A DNA stretch of 64,000 bases. Origin: an uncultured Eubacterium sp. GTDB taxonomy: Bacteria; Bacillota; Clostridia; Lachnospirales; Lachnospiraceae. The DNA is taken from assembly GCA_900552795.1 (NCBI GenBank), contig USBB01000001.1:62001-126000 (forward strand), in the 5' to 3' direction. Below the pieces are notes generated by a model. The model saw only the letters and a list, made by a program, of their open reading frames with translations, was not told where the DNA came from and ran no database searches. This document shows positions 1 through 8,864 of the stretch, piece by piece (position 1 is the stretch's first letter; every line of letters starts with the position of its first letter). Position numbers and translations under genes: made by a program.

Positions 1-490
1 AAGCAATAAACTTTGCCGCACTGCCAAAACCCGGAGTATGGTCTGTAACAGCCAAATCATTGTCAATTGTTTTAGGAACACCCATGAACTTAATGTCACT
101 GCCGACAATAATTGAATAATCAGATAACTTTTTTATAGTATCCATAGAATCGTTGCCGCCTATATAGAAGAAAAATTTTATATCAAGTTCGTTAAGAATT
201 TCAAAAATCTTTTCGTATGTTTCCCTGTCTTCGCTGATTTCAGGAAGCTTGTATCTGCATGAACCTAAATAAGAAGAAGGGGTTCTTTTAAGTAAGTCAA
301 TATCAATGTCTGTTTTGATTTTTTCTGAAAGGTCTACGTACTGTCTGTCTAAAAGACCTTTAATACCGTGGCACATGCCGTAAACTTTTTGTGCTCCTCT
401 GTCTTTTGCTGTCTTAAAGACACCTGCAAGACTTGAGTTAATTACTGCTGTTGGACCACCTGACTGGCCAACGATAACATTTCCAACCAT
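1..490 (-). CDS. pfp: PPi-type 6-phosphofructokinase, N-terminal part (runs off the left edge)
   Basis: Reading left from the ATG at 488-490, 163 codons stay open to the window edge. The protein opens VGQSGGPTAVIN and contains GGNDSMDT and PKTIDND. Family knowledge: ATP-dependent enzymes carry GGDGS and PGTIDND, whereas a bulky residue after GG(D/N) and Lys in PKTIDND mark the PPi-dependent group (fructose-6-P + PPi to fructose-1,6-bisP + Pi, cytoplasmic glycolysis). GGAGG stands 6-7 bases before the start. The C-terminal half is outside the window, so subgroup assignment rests on two motifs. The leader holds two hairpins (separate entry). Confidence 0.88.
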   Translation of the reverse strand, partial: MVGNVIVGQSGGPTAVINSSLAGVFKTAKDRGAQKVYGMCHGIKGLLDRQYVDLSEKIKTDIDIDLLKRTPSSYLGSCRYKLPEISEDRETYEKIFEILNELDIKFFFYIGGNDSMDTIKKLSDYSIIVGSDIKFMGVPKTIDNDLAVTDHTPGFGSAAKFIA

Positions 491-512
491 AATTTCCTCC
501 ATTCCCCCGCTT

Positions 513-568
513 TGCGGGCATGTACACGTGCTATATGGACGCAGTATCCCTCATAATAGCGGCCATAT
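513..568 (-). promoter_or_regulatory. two-hairpin leader of pfp
   Basis: On the minus strand the pfp leader folds into a 10-bp stem with one mismatch (ATATGGcCGC pairing with GCGtCCATAT, 533-568). A tight CCCGC-aaa-GCGGG hairpin (516-528) then ends just before the ribosome binding site. There is no U-tract, so it is not a plain terminator. It may affect translation or mRNA stability; the role is inference. Confidence 0.4.
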
Positions 569-741
569 AAAAGTTATTTGGTTAAAATCACACGATGTAT
601 CATAAGCTAATAGTACCATAATATCTGAAATCATACAATAAAAAAATATAATGAAAGATATTTCTCTTGACTGGTGGGGGACGAGGCATTAAATTAATGT
701 GTGTAAAATTATTTTGAGTATGGAGTTAGTGAAAAAACAGT

Positions 742-1311
742 ATGAACAGAATTAAATCATTAACATATGAAGTAAAGAATAAAATTAAAATGGCACATGA
801 AAATAGAAATAAATCCAGAGATGAGTTTAAGCTTTATGTAAAAGAAGTGATTGATAAACCGGTTGTACAGCAAATGAAAAAATATAACCATCACAGCCAT
901 ACAAATTGTTTTGAACATTCAATGCATGTGTCTTATTATAATTACGTTATTTGTAAAAAATTTGGATTGGATTATAAAGCGGGGGCAAGAGCGGGATTGC
1001 TTCATGACTTGTTTTTGTATGACTGGCACGAGTATGTTCCTAAAAAGGGAGAGAGACTTCATGGCTTTGAACATCCTAAGAAAGCACTTAAAAATGCCTG
1101 TGATAATTTTGAATTGAGTGAAGTGGAGAAGGATATTATTGCCAAGCATATGTTTCCGCTTACACTGTCGCTTCCGAGGTACAAGGAGACAGTTGTTATA
1201 GTTATGACTGATAAGTTTTGCAGTACATGTGAGGTGCTTGACAGATTTTTCAAAAAAAGCAAAAGAGATTCATTCAGAGCAGGAAGAAATTTATATAAAA
1301 GTGCTAAATAG
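742..1311 (+). CDS. HD-domain phosphohydrolase-like protein
   Basis: 189 aa, soluble. H59, the H88-D89 pair in LLHDLF and the later KHMFP histidine match the metal-binding pattern of HD-superfamily phosphohydrolases. The fold is recognised but the substrate is not; members act on nucleotides, ppGpp or cyclic dinucleotides. An in-frame stop lies four codons upstream, so ATG 742 is the first possible start. The nearest GGAG is about 16 bases away, so initiation may be weak. It stands alone between the pfp leader and the zinc-ribbon gene, without a convincing operon partner. Confidence 0.75.
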   Translation: MNRIKSLTYEVKNKIKMAHENRNKSRDEFKLYVKEVIDKPVVQQMKKYNHHSHTNCFEHSMHVSYYNYVICKKFGLDYKAGARAGLLHDLFLYDWHEYVPKKGERLHGFEHPKKALKNACDNFELSEVEKDIIAKHMFPLTLSLPRYKETVVIVMTDKFCSTCEVLDRFFKKSKRDSFRAGRNLYKSAK

Positions 1312-1384
1312 AAATTGCGATTTTTTAAAAAATATGGTAAAATTATTAAAATTTTAAATTTATTGATTTTAGGAGGAAATAGTA

Positions 1385-2134
1385 ATGGCTTTTTGTCCAA
1401 AGTGCGGAAAACAGTTGGCTGATGGCGAGATTTGCTCATGTCAGACAGTACAGCCACAGCAGCAGGCACCGGTACAGCCACAGGCACCGGTACATCAGAA
1501 GGCGCCGGCACAGACGCCGGAATTTATAAAAGCAATTTTAGAATTATTTAAGGGCTTATTTAAGAAGCCGGCAGATGCGGTTAAAAATTTTGTTTTGAAA
1601 TCTCCGATTCTTTCACCTGTGCTTTTGCTTGCAGCACTTTCACTTATAAGTGCCATCGGTGAATTAATCCGTATGATAGGTGTTAATGCAAGTAATGTTC
1701 CAAACAGTCTCTCGGCAATGCTTTATTATGAGCCTGTTTACAGTCTTTTAGAGATGGTTGGCGGATTTTTAGGCCAGATTCTTTATATGTTTGCGGCAAC
1801 AGCACTTTCTGCGGTTGTTATTATGGGAGTTGTAAATGCTTTAGAGAAGAATAAAAAGGTTACATATACACAGGCATTTGCAGTTGCAGCTATAGGCTAC
1901 TTATTTACAGTTCCATTTTCACTCGTTGGAACTTTGATAGGAATTATTCCGGCAACATTCTTCGGATATGTTAAGTCATGGTTTGTTTCAGCAGGTTCAG
2001 CTCTTGGGTTAGTTAGTACAATTATAGGTCTTAGAGCTATTGAGGAAGATGACAATCATATGCCTCTTGTATATGTTATAGTTGCAGTGGTTACAGTTGT
2101 GCTTGGCACATTGCTTAATGCAGTAGGTTTATAA
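1385..2134 (+). CDS. zinc-ribbon Yip1-like membrane protein
   Basis: 249 aa. The N-terminus has a zinc-ribbon pattern (C4-x2-C7 and C17-x-C19). A Gln/Pro/Ala-rich linker with APVQPQ-like repeats (about residues 22-45) follows, then an amphipathic stretch and about five hydrophobic segments from residue 60 to the end. This resembles Yip1-type membrane proteins with a zinc-ribbon head, which are common and poorly characterised in Clostridia. AGGAGG precedes the ATG. The Nudix gene starts two bases after the stop, so the two are probably co-transcribed. Confidence 0.65.
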   Translation: MAFCPKCGKQLADGEICSCQTVQPQQQAPVQPQAPVHQKAPAQTPEFIKAILELFKGLFKKPADAVKNFVLKSPILSPVLLLAALSLISAIGELIRMIGVNASNVPNSLSAMLYYEPVYSLLEMVGGFLGQILYMFAATALSAVVIMGVVNALEKNKKVTYTQAFAVAAIGYLFTVPFSLVGTLIGIIPATFFGYVKSWFVSAGSALGLVSTIIGLRAIEEDDNHMPLVYVIVAVVTVVLGTLLNAVGL

Positions 2135-2136
2135 TT

Positions 2137-2853
2137 ATGTATTTAAATGATAATGAAATTATTCGCTTTCTTGGAACAGGCGAAGTTAATGCCGATGGAG
2201 ATACTCTGTCGGCATTTTTAGAAAAATATGATCCTAAGAAGTATCTTAGTCCGTGCAATACGGTAGATACAGTCGTATTCACCTATATACAGGAAAATGG
2301 AATTAAAGAAATAAAAAGGGTTCTTCTTATAAAAAGGGGAAACCATCCGAGCATAGGCTGGTGGGCTCTTCCGGGAGGATTTGTCGATTACAGGGAAAAT
2401 ATTGATGTTGCGGCGCTTAGGGAGCTGCAGGAAGAGACGGGTGTTGAAAATATTGATGTATGCCAGCTTAAATGTTACGGTGATTATGATCGCGATCCGC
2501 GTACAAGAGTCATAACTACAGCATATGTGGCTATTATTCCTGATGAATGTGCAAAAGCCAGAGCAGGAGATGACGCAAGTGATTCCGGCTGGTTTGATAT
2601 AAGTTCAGTTATTACTCATGAAAAAACAGAAGAAGATTATAATTACAGCTATTACAGATTAAACCTTAATGAGAAGAAAAAAGGAGTGGAAGCTTCAGCA
2701 GAAATAGAAGTTCAAAATAAGGTTAATAGTATATTGCCGCAGGTAAGTTACCATGTTATGGATGCAGATTTGATAGCGTCGGACCATGGAGCGATTATAC
2801 TTGAGGCGTATCATTTCGTCAAAAAATGTTTGAATAGTAAAAAGTCAGAATAA
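2137..2853 (+). CDS. Nudix hydrolase
   Basis: 238 aa. A full Nudix box (G-x5-E-x7-REL-x-EE-x-G-V) lies at about residues 81-103, with the preceding WWALPGG strand, so a nucleoside-diphosphate-X pyrophosphohydrolase activity is expected. The protein is longer than minimal Nudix enzymes: about 40 extra N-terminal residues and a C-terminal helical region of about 60 residues. That resembles the ADP-ribose-type or NrtR-like branch, but no winged helix was recognised, so the substrate is open. It starts two bases after the preceding stop, with its ribosome binding site inside that gene. Confidence 0.82.
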   Translation: MYLNDNEIIRFLGTGEVNADGDTLSAFLEKYDPKKYLSPCNTVDTVVFTYIQENGIKEIKRVLLIKRGNHPSIGWWALPGGFVDYRENIDVAALRELQEETGVENIDVCQLKCYGDYDRDPRTRVITTAYVAIIPDECAKARAGDDASDSGWFDISSVITHEKTEEDYNYSYYRLNLNEKKKGVEASAEIEVQNKVNSILPQVSYHVMDADLIASDHGAIILEAYHFVKKCLNSKKSE

Positions 2854-2915
2854 TACATAAAGATAAGAATTGAAAATAACATTGTCAATGTCTGCTGAAT
2901 GGAGGATTATCAGAT

Positions 2916-3479
2916 ATGAAAAAACAAAACTGGAAACCTGGAAATATGTTATATCCTGTGCCGGCTGTTATGGTAAGCTGCCAGCGTGGGGATGAAAAGC
3001 CGAATATAGTTACGGTAGCATGGGCAGGGACTATATGTTCTGACCCTGCAATGCTTTCGATATCAGTCAGAAAAGAAAGATATTCACATGAAATTATAAG
3101 CCAGACAGGCGAATTTGTGGTGAATCTTACAACAAAGGATTTATGCAGGGCAACTGATTACTGCGGGGTAAAATCAGGAAGAGATGTAGATAAATTTAAG
3201 GATATGAATCTGACGCCGTGCGAGTCAAAATATGTAAAAGCACCGGGTATAGCAGAAAGTCCTGTAAATATTGAGTGCAAGGTGGTAAATGTTTTGGAGC
3301 TTGGCAGCCACGATATGTTTATAGCTGAGGTTGTCGGCGTCAATGTTGATGAAAGCTATCTTGACGAGACAGGAAAGTTTGATTTGAAAAAGGCAGAGCT
3401 TGTAGCATATTCGCACGGAGAATATTTCGAGCTGGGTGAAAAAATAGGAAAGTTTGGTTTTTCGGTAGCAAAAAAATAA
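2916..3479 (+). CDS. flavin reductase-like FMN-binding protein
   Basis: 187 aa. It has the FMN-binding split-barrel pattern of the flavin reductase / flavoredoxin family: an N-terminal YPVPAVMVSC strand, then PNIVTVAWAG, SISVRKERYS and FVVNLTT. These proteins bind FMN and pass electrons from NAD(P)H or iron-sulfur partners; the partner cannot be told here. GGAGG precedes the ATG. The gene is followed within 60 bases by the structured leader of the OLD gene. Confidence 0.8.
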   Translation: MKKQNWKPGNMLYPVPAVMVSCQRGDEKPNIVTVAWAGTICSDPAMLSISVRKERYSHEIISQTGEFVVNLTTKDLCRATDYCGVKSGRDVDKFKDMNLTPCESKYVKAPGIAESPVNIECKVVNVLELGSHDMFIAEVVGVNVDESYLDETGKFDLKKAELVAYSHGEYFELGEKIGKFGFSVAKK

Positions 3480-3540
3480 ATTATTGTTTTCAAAGTTTCA
3501 ATGGTAAACTTCAGCGGCAGACAATGCCTGACAAATTTCG

Positions 3541-3649
3541 GCTATTTGTTTCTGAGCAAAAACAAATAGCTCTTATGGCAAAAAAGAAATCGCTTATGCG
3601 AATTTCTCTTCACCTCTTCGCAACAAAGTTGCTCAGAAATGGGGATGGT
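3541..3649 (+). repeat. structured leader element, copy A (upstream of the OLD gene)
   Basis: Hairpin 1 is CTATTTGTTT (3542-3551) pairing with AAACAAATAG (3560-3569). Its loop CTGAGCAA pairs perfectly with TTGCTCAG at 3629-3636, just before the start region, giving a kissing or pseudoknot interaction. Hairpin 3, GCAAC-aaa-GTTGC (3620-3632), uses the same TTGC and is mutually exclusive with it. Hairpin 2 (3586-3606) is partly decayed. An ORF reads through the element in frame with the gene, but the homologous start in the sister copies argues the protein begins at 3650. Confidence 0.75.
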
Positions 3650-5524
3650 ATGAGGATACTTGAACTTGAAATAAAGAATTTTAAATCAGTAAATTTAATC
3701 AAAATAACTGATATAGATATGTGTCTTATACTTGTTGGATGCAATAATTCCGGTAAATCTACGATTATGGATGCAATACGAGCCGTCACAGGGGATTACA
3801 AAGTGACAAAGCAGGATTTTCATTCAAATGAGGGAAATATTTCCATAAAAATGAAGCTTGGCGTGTCGCATCAGGATTTGGAGTATCTTCAAAAAAACGG
3901 GGTCGTAAGTAAGTTTAAGCATTTTGAGCTTTGGAAAAAGGATTTTCATCAGAAGATACCGTCATTTAAAGAAAGTAAAGATGGCGGAACGATAGAATTT
4001 GAGTATATATATGGGCGCGACGGTGTCATCAGATACCGTGACGGATTTAAAAAGAACAGCGCTTATATAAAGCAGATTTTGCCGAAAATATATTTTGTCG
4101 ACCATTATAGAAACTGCCCTGATATTAAGGATGATTTAAAAATGCTTGAACAGGGAGGCGGGCTTGCATCGGTAAGAGATGACAGATGTATGTTTGATAG
4201 TACTAAGCGGTGTACGCAGTGTTTTGACTGTATAGGTGTTATAAATAAAAAAAGGCCGGAGGAGCTTTCGCTTGTTGAGACAGGCAGGCTTTTCCAGTAC
4301 AAATTATTTAACGTAAATCTTAATAATTTTGCGGACAGATTAAATTATTATTTTAAGAAGAACGGGGCGAAATCTGAAAGTATAAGATACGAAATCAGAT
4401 TTGATGCCGACAGAGCAGTAAATATTGAAACTATTGTAAGCAGCATGGAACGCGGTGTTGAGGGCACTTTAAATTCGCTTAGCGAGGGCCTTAGAAGCAT
4501 ATATATTTTGTCGCTTCTTGAGACATATGTTGAGATGCCGGGTACAGCACCTTATATTATATTGGTGGAGGAGCCTGAAACTTATCTGCACCCGCAGCTT
4601 CAGAAGTTTGCGAGTGAAATACTTTATCGTCTTTCAAAGAAAAATCAGGTTATTTTTTCAACGCACGAGCCTGAGATGCTGTTTAATTTTACTACAAAGC
4701 AGATAAGACAGATTTATAAGGATTCGAGTTATTCGACATCGGTAAATAATGAGACTGATATAGATGATATTTTAAATGACCTCGGCTTTACTGCAAATGA
4801 TTTGATGAATGTCAGTTTTGTGTTTATAGTTGAGGGAAAGCAGGACAGGTCAAGACTGCCGCTTCTTTTAAATAAATACTATTCCGAGATACATGATGAT
4901 TACGGAAATTTGAGACGAATTGCAATACTTGCGACAAACAGCTGTACAAATATTAAGACATATGCAAACCTTAAATATATAAATACGATTTATTTAAAAG
5001 ACCAATTTATGATGATTAGGGACAGCGACGGAAAGGATAAAGAGCTTTTAGGAAGACAGCTTTGTAAATATTACGGTGACAGGGCTGTGGAGGATAAGGG
5101 CAATCTGCCGCGCGTTACAGATAAAAATGTACTTATATTAAAGTATTATTCATTTGAAAATTATTTTCTGTTTCCTCAGGTTATGACAAAAATAGGCGTT
5201 GTAAATAGCGAGGATGAATTTTATGATATTTTGTGGGACAGGTATCAGGAATATCTTTACAGGCTGTCGAGTGTCAAAAAAATGCAGGAGAAGCTTAAAA
5301 TTAATATAAAGAGCCGGCAGGATATAATAGATAATATAGAAAATATACGTATTTATGTAAGGGGTCATAACCTGTTTGACATATTTTACGGAAAATATAA
5401 AAAGAACGAAAACGAGATTCTTACAAAATATATTCAGGAAGCACCGAGAAGTGTTTTTGCGGATATTCTTGATAAGATAGATGAATTTGTATATTTTGAT
5501 TCAAGAAAATTAAAAAATAAATAA
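3650..5524 (+). CDS. OLD-family ATPase/TOPRIM nuclease with a Cys4 motif
   Basis: 624 aa. It has a Walker A motif GCNNSGKST (30-38), an ABC-type signature region (LNSLSEGLRSI), Walker B ILVEEPETYLHP, and a C-terminal TOPRIM start VFIVEGKQD. This is the layout of OLD-family ATP-driven nucleases, several of which act in phage defence. Unusually, C180-x7-C188-x2-C191-x2-C194 sits inside the ATPase half and could hold zinc or an iron-sulfur cluster. No GajB-like helicase is adjacent, so it resembles a stand-alone (class 1) member. The start is set by the repeat boundary and weak purine-rich GGGGATGG upstream; the longer frame from 3524 is repeat sequence. Confidence 0.8.
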   Translation: MRILELEIKNFKSVNLIKITDIDMCLILVGCNNSGKSTIMDAIRAVTGDYKVTKQDFHSNEGNISIKMKLGVSHQDLEYLQKNGVVSKFKHFELWKKDFHQKIPSFKESKDGGTIEFEYIYGRDGVIRYRDGFKKNSAYIKQILPKIYFVDHYRNCPDIKDDLKMLEQGGGLASVRDDRCMFDSTKRCTQCFDCIGVINKKRPEELSLVETGRLFQYKLFNVNLNNFADRLNYYFKKNGAKSESIRYEIRFDADRAVNIETIVSSMERGVEGTLNSLSEGLRSIYILSLLETYVEMPGTAPYIILVEEPETYLHPQLQKFASEILYRLSKKNQVIFSTHEPEMLFNFTTKQIRQIYKDSSYSTSVNNETDIDDILNDLGFTANDLMNVSFVFIVEGKQDRSRLPLLLNKYYSEIHDDYGNLRRIAILATNSCTNIKTYANLKYINTIYLKDQFMMIRDSDGKDKELLGRQLCKYYGDRAVEDKGNLPRVTDKNVLILKYYSFENYFLFPQVMTKIGVVNSEDEFYDILWDRYQEYLYRLSSVKKMQEKLKINIKSRQDIIDNIENIRIYVRGHNLFDIFYGKYKKNENEILTKYIQEAPRSVFADILDKIDEFVYFDSRKLKNK

Positions 5525-5585
5525 AAAGCATATAAAAAATGTCACAAAGGGTTTACAAAGCATTTTTTTGATGTTAATATGTGAT

Positions 5586-5613
5586 TGTTACAAAATTGTT
5601 ACAAAATAGTTAC
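5586..5613 (+). promoter_or_regulatory. WalR-type binding box upstream of the M23 peptidase gene
   Basis: TGTTAC (5586-5591), five bases AAAAT, TGTTAC (5597-5602), five bases AAAAT, then AGTTAC (5608-5613). The first two half-sites match the published WalR/YycF consensus TGTWAH-N5-TGTWAH exactly, and the third is one base off. In Bacillus and Staphylococcus, WalR controls cell-wall hydrolases, which is what lies downstream. No walKR genes are seen here. Confidence 0.6.
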
Positions 5614-5647
5614 AAGACAGATTTATAAGTTACAGTTTGGAGGAGTT

Positions 5648-7180
5648 ATGACTCATATAACGCGATATGGGAGAAGGCTCAAACGTATGGGCCTTAATGC
5701 TATGATTATAACCGGATTTGTCTGCATGGCATCAATCCCATTTGTTAATAAAAAACTGCTTAAGAATGAAGTTGGATATTACAGCGTAATTTTTAATGGA
5801 AATGAAATAGGATACGCAAATTCAAAAGAAGATGCTGAGAAAGCGTTGGCAAATGCAAGGCTTAAATTCAGCAAAGAATATGATGAAGCAGTTTATATGG
5901 AAGAAGATATCGAGATTGTGGAGCGTCCGAAGCTTATTTCTAAAAAGATGGAGATGGATGAGCTTACAGGCAATATCTATACAGCGATGTTTGATTGTGT
6001 TACCGATAGAGAAAATTCGACAGCATATACTTTAAGAATAGATGATTTTACTGTTACACTGGCAACTAAAGACGAGGTTGTTGAGCTTCTTGAAATGGTT
6101 ACAGAAGCATACGATACAAACGATGAGTTTCAGGTTCAGCTGGCAGCCGGTGAGGGTACCGTAGGTGAGTATAGCGTTGACGTAGCAAAGTCAGAGGTAA
6201 AGAACACTGACAGAGATATTGTTGCGGCGGCTATAGATGGAGCTACGACTCTTACTTCAGAAAACGGAGAGGTTAATAACGACGGAATTAAAGAGATAAC
6301 ATTTGAGCAGTCCATAAGCGTTAATGAAGCTTTATCTGAAAACAGTCAGGTTGTCAGCGTTGAGGAAGCATTTGAGGCTGTAACTAAAGAAAATGCAAAA
6401 GAGACAACATATGTTGTGGAAGAGGGAGATTGTCTTTCTCTTATAGCAACTAAGTGTGATATAGCTTTGGATGATTTGTATGCAATGAATGATGGTCTTA
6501 CGGAAGATACACTTATAGTTCCGGGAGATGAGCTTATTGTTACGGTTCCTAAGTCAGAGCTTTCTGTTGTGGTCAAGGAGCGTATGACATATGAAGAAGA
6601 TTATAATGCTGAAATTCAGTATGTTGACGACAATACTTCTTACAGAGGAACTAATAAAGTTATACAGGAAGGTACGACAGGACATCACAAGGTTACTGCC
6701 GATATAACATACGTTAATGGTGTTAAGACAGAAGTTGCTTATATTTCAGAGGAAATTATGACTGAGTCGCAGCCAAAGATAATTTCGGTAGGAACTTTAA
6801 CACCTCCGACATATTTGAAACCGTTGTCTGGAGGTAATTTCACATCCGGATTTGGATCAAGATGGGGAAAGCTTCACAAGGGTGTTGACTGGGCATGCAG
6901 TGTAGGTACACCTATTTATGCTGCAAGTGCAGGAACAGTTACAAGAGCGTCATGGTATTCAGGATATGGGTATTGTGTTGATATAAAGCATGCGGATGGA
7001 AAGATGACAAGATATGCGCATCTTAGTTCGTTAAAGGTATCAGCAGGTCAGACGGTATCCCAGAGCCAGCTTATAGGATTATCAGGAAATACAGGAAACA
7101 GTACAGGACCTCATTTGCATTTTGAGATGTATGATAATGGTTCGCCTGTCAATCCTCTTAATTATGTAAATAAATACTAA
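5648..7180 (+). CDS. LysM-G5-M23 cell-wall endopeptidase
   Basis: 510 aa. Order: N-terminal signal-anchor (about 15-35), an uncharacterised extracellular region, LysM (about 252-299), a G5-like domain (about 305-380) and a C-terminal M23/lysostaphin-type peptidase. Catalytic and zinc residues visible are H410 and D414 in HKGVDW, and HLH at 489-491. It should cleave peptide cross-links in peptidoglycan outside the membrane, with LysM and G5 domains anchoring it to the wall. GGAGG at 5639-5643 fixes the ATG at 5648. The upstream frame from TTG 5585 overlaps the WalR box and is not used. A terminator follows. Confidence 0.9.
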   Translation: MTHITRYGRRLKRMGLNAMIITGFVCMASIPFVNKKLLKNEVGYYSVIFNGNEIGYANSKEDAEKALANARLKFSKEYDEAVYMEEDIEIVERPKLISKKMEMDELTGNIYTAMFDCVTDRENSTAYTLRIDDFTVTLATKDEVVELLEMVTEAYDTNDEFQVQLAAGEGTVGEYSVDVAKSEVKNTDRDIVAAAIDGATTLTSENGEVNNDGIKEITFEQSISVNEALSENSQVVSVEEAFEAVTKENAKETTYVVEEGDCLSLIATKCDIALDDLYAMNDGLTEDTLIVPGDELIVTVPKSELSVVVKERMTYEEDYNAEIQYVDDNTSYRGTNKVIQEGTTGHHKVTADITYVNGVKTEVAYISEEIMTESQPKIISVGTLTPPTYLKPLSGGNFTSGFGSRWGKLHKGVDWACSVGTPIYAASAGTVTRASWYSGYGYCVDIKHADGKMTRYAHLSSLKVSAGQTVSQSQLIGLSGNTGNSTGPHLHFEMYDNGSPVNPLNYVNKY

Positions 7181-7226
7181 TTAAGTATTTACTTTATTAT
7201 ATTATTTAAAATGTTACTCTAAGGAT

Positions 7227-7272
7227 AAAAAGCCACTGATTTAAAGCAAATGATTGTCAGTGGCTTTTTTGC
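7227..7272 (+). terminator. intrinsic terminator after the M23 peptidase gene
   Basis: AAAAGCCACTGA pairs with TCAGTGGCTTTT and is followed by a run of T (7261-7270). Confidence 0.9.
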
Positions 7273-7300
7273 TTTACAAAAATATTCGTTATGTTATAAT
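7273..7300 (+). promoter_or_regulatory. probable vegetative promoter of murA
   Basis: TTTACA (7273-7278), a 16-base spacer, and a consensus TATAAT (7295-7300). It begins in the tail of the preceding terminator. Confidence 0.6.
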
Positions 7301-7434
7301 ATTATTTTGATATTAAAAGATGCTGGATGTAGCATGAAGGCATTAAAACATTATTCTGATAAGTATATTTACAAATATAAGAGAAATAAATATAATTATA
7401 TAGATTGATAAATATGATTTTTTGAGGTGCATAG

Positions 7435-8727
7435 ATGGAGCAGTATATTATTAAGGGTGGTACCTCACTTAATGGTGAGGTGTCTATTGGCGGAGCTAAA
7501 AATGCCGCTTTAGGTATTTTGGCAGCAGCTATTATGTCAGATGAGACTGTAACGATTGAGAACGTACCTAACGTAAGAGACACTAAAGTTTTATTACAGG
7601 CCATTGAGGGGATTGGCGCTAAAGTTAAATATATATATAACAATTCGGTTCAGATAAATGGTGCAAGTATATGCGATATGACTGTTGATTATGAGTATAT
7701 TAAGAAAATAAGGGCATCATATTACCTTTTGGGTGCATTGCTTGGGAAATATAAGAATTCACAGGTCGCGCTTCCTGGTGGCTGTAATATCGGAAGCAGG
7801 CCGATTGACCAGCATAAAAAGGGCTTTGAAGCACTGGGAGCAACTGTCGACATATCGTATGGTATGATTAGTACAAAGGCAGACAGACTTGTGGGAAGCC
7901 ATATATTTTTCGATGTTGTGAGTGTTGGAGCTACAATTAATGTTATGATGGCTGCGTGTATGGCAGAGGGAGAGACCATAATGGAGAATGCGGCAAAAGA
8001 GCCGCACATCGTTGATGTGGCAAATTTCCTAAATGCTATGGGCGCCAATATTAAAGGTGCAGGAACAGATGTTATAAGAATTAAAGGTGTTAAAAGACTT
8101 CATGGTACAACATACTCTATTATACCGGATCAGATTGAAGCGGGAACATTTATGTTTGCAGCTGCGGCTACAAGAGGAGATGTTGTTGTTAAGGATGTTA
8201 TTCCAAAACACCTTGAATCATTGTCGGCAAAGCTTATAGAAATAGGCTGTGAAGTTATAGAGGGTGATGACTGGGTAAGAGTTATAGGGAAAGACGACTT
8301 AAAATGCACAAAGGTTAAGACTCTTCCTTATCCGGGATTTCCTACTGATATGCAGCCACAGATGTCAGTTGTGTTGGCATTGGCTAACGGTTCAAGTATA
8401 GTGACAGAAAGCATTTTTGAGAACAGATTCAAGTATGTTGATGAGCTGAACCGAATGGGAAGCAAGATAAAGGTTGAGGGCAACACAGCTTATATTGAGG
8501 GTGTTGAACAGCTTACAGGGGCAAGAATATCTGCACCCGACTTGAGAGCCGGAGCAGCTCTTGTTATAGCCGGAATTGCAGCCAATGGCATCACACAGAT
8601 TGATGATATTGAATATATTCAGCGCGGATATGAGGATTTTGAAGTTAAATTAAGAAGCCTTGGTGCAATTATTGAAAAAATTGATTCTGAGAAGGAAGCA
8701 CAGAAATTTAAGTTGAAGATAAGTTAA
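7435..8727 (+). CDS. murA: UDP-N-acetylglucosamine 1-carboxyvinyltransferase
   Basis: 430 aa, full length. It catalyses the first committed step of peptidoglycan synthesis, enolpyruvyl transfer from PEP to UDP-GlcNAc, in the cytoplasm. GGAKNAALGILAA near the N-terminus and PGGCNIGSRPID with the catalytic, fosfomycin-targeted Cys117 are diagnostic. GAGGTG lies 7-8 bases before the ATG. Monocistronic between two terminators. It may be MurA1 or a MurA2/MurZ-type paralogue; one window cannot tell. Confidence 0.96.
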   Translation: MEQYIIKGGTSLNGEVSIGGAKNAALGILAAAIMSDETVTIENVPNVRDTKVLLQAIEGIGAKVKYIYNNSVQINGASICDMTVDYEYIKKIRASYYLLGALLGKYKNSQVALPGGCNIGSRPIDQHKKGFEALGATVDISYGMISTKADRLVGSHIFFDVVSVGATINVMMAACMAEGETIMENAAKEPHIVDVANFLNAMGANIKGAGTDVIRIKGVKRLHGTTYSIIPDQIEAGTFMFAAAATRGDVVVKDVIPKHLESLSAKLIEIGCEVIEGDDWVRVIGKDDLKCTKVKTLPYPGFPTDMQPQMSVVLALANGSSIVTESIFENRFKYVDELNRMGSKIKVEGNTAYIEGVEQLTGARISAPDLRAGAALVIAGIAANGITQIDDIEYIQRGYEDFEVKLRSLGAIIEKIDSEKEAQKFKLKIS

Positions 8728-8730
8728 TTA

Positions 8731-8787
8731 AAAGGACACATTAAGATAATGCATTTAGTTGCATTTTCTTAGCGTGTCTTTTTTTAG
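8731..8787 (+). terminator. intrinsic terminator after murA
   Basis: GACAC pairs with GTGTC, inner segments AAGA/TCTT and AATGCA/TGCATT extend the hairpin, and a T-run (8779-8785) follows. Confidence 0.8.
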
Positions 8788-8864
8788 TTTGTAAGACAAA
8801 GTTTGAATATGTCACACAGCGATGTATATTTACAGGATTTTAACAATTTTTATCATTAATTTTG

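Noticed and set aside
1059..1511. 150-aa minus-strand frame over the HD and zinc-ribbon genes
   Set aside because: It overlaps two well-supported plus-strand genes, and its Pro/Val head is the complement of the Gln/Pro linker.
3524..3649. N-terminal extension of the OLD protein
   Set aside because: It is encoded by leader element copy A; the equivalent extensions on rfbD and rluA share the sequence although the proteins are unrelated.
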